Virus record (IMG/VR): IMGVR_UViG_3300021057_000024
Location: 1 to 38,503 of that record
Reading direction: 5' to 3' (one strand)
DNA: 38,503 nucleotides
Origin: a virus
How positions within the stretch are numbered: the first letter of the stretch is position 1; each line of letters begins with the position of its first letter. Under the pieces are notes generated by a model, which was not told the origin of the DNA, searched no databases, and saw nothing but the letters and a program-made list of their open reading frames with translations. Positions 38,170 to 38,503 of this stretch are shown in pieces. Made by a program: the position numbers and the translations under genes.

Positions 38170-38503
38170 ATGGCAATCAAGAATCGCAAGACCGCACGCA
38201 GCAACCAAGCGCAGATGAAGCTGTCACTCAACGAGCCAGCGACCAAGGAATTGGTCGACGGTTACGGTGTAATGCAGCAGGGCAAAGAGTGGGTCATCAC
38301 GCACGATGGCAAGCCGGTCGATACCGTGTTCGCCCAATTCAAGAAGCGAGAGGATGCAGAGGCAGAGATTGAGTATGACCGCATGCTCCGCGCCAAACAC
38401 GAAGCCGCCATGCGTAAAGAAGCCGCAGCTACCCCCAAGCGCTTCAAGGTGCATTTCGACGTCTACCCCGATTATTGGTGCGTGGATCGTGGACGGTGGG
38501 CGC
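38170..38503 (+). CDS. hypothetical protein, cut by the window end (at least 111 aa)
   Basis: From ATG 38170, with GGAGG 4 bases upstream, the frame stays open to the end of the window. The N-terminus is basic and polar (AIKNRKTARSNQAQMK). A middle part follows (KEWVITHDGKPVDTVFAQFK), then a Glu/Lys helical part, then KRFKVHFDVYPDYWCVD before the cut. It is not recognised. The upstream ribosome site and steady coding character support a real gene. Confidence 0.65.
   Translation, partial: MAIKNRKTARSNQAQMKLSLNEPATKELVDGYGVMQQGKEWVITHDGKPVDTVFAQFKKREDAEAEIEYDRMLRAKHEAAMRKEAAATPKRFKVHFDVYPDYWCVDRGRWA

Noticed and set aside
1-38503. Direct terminal repeats of a complete linear genome
   Set aside because: The first and last bases show no shared sequence, and the last gene is cut by the window end.

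Overview
The window is most of the genome of a tailed double-stranded DNA phage, or a phage-plasmid or prophage of that type, with a short-tailed (podovirus, T7-like) virion. The evidence is the gene order on the minus strand. Read leftward it is: small subunit terminase, large subunit terminase, portal, scaffold, major capsid protein, head or decoration proteins, gp11-like tubular A, gp12-like nozzle, gp13-like GNAT-fold protein, three internal virion proteins, two tail fibres, lysis genes. No host housekeeping gene and no recognisable tRNA is present. The host is probably a Gram-negative bacterium, judged only from the signal peptides and Shine-Dalgarno sites. No RNA polymerase is seen, and several junctions carry sigma70-like promoters, so transcription by the host polymerase is likely.

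Layout. (1) 1-7885, plus strand: a tightly packed early or replication operon with SSB, a RusA-type Holliday junction resolvase, a prim-pol/RepA-like helicase, many small unknown genes, an XRE-HTH fusion protein and, last, an Acb2/Tad1-hairpin protein that is a candidate anti-CBASS or anti-Thoeris sponge. (2) 7882-9463, minus strand: lysis module with a COG5526-type endolysin, a two-TM holin candidate and a small EF-hand-like protein. (3) 9541-32210, minus strand: structure and packaging. (4) 32203-34994, minus strand: nine small genes, several Cys-rich, one PC4-like. (5) 34995-35396: non-coding, repeat-rich divergent region. (6) 35397-38503, plus strand: serine recombinase, a 530-bp non-coding stretch with two different repeat arrays, a ribbon-helix-helix (RHH) regulator and small unknown genes. 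The last gene runs off the window end. Since the plus-strand genes at both ends point the same way, the two ends could be one operon on a circular or circularly permuted genome.

The most unusual part is the 35-36.5 kb control region. It holds a 21-bp-phased TGTGAAC series, three TCGCGA sites at exact 23-bp pitch in front of the recombinase, ten copies of a GTCC(A)(T/C)GG element, and six direct copies of GTACCAGTACA next to the RHH gene. Two of these copies overlap that gene's candidate -35 and -10. A seventh copy lies inverted inside a hairpin loop and an eighth sits 3 kb away at the start of an opposing gene. This looks like a phage-encoded regulatory or partition circuit.
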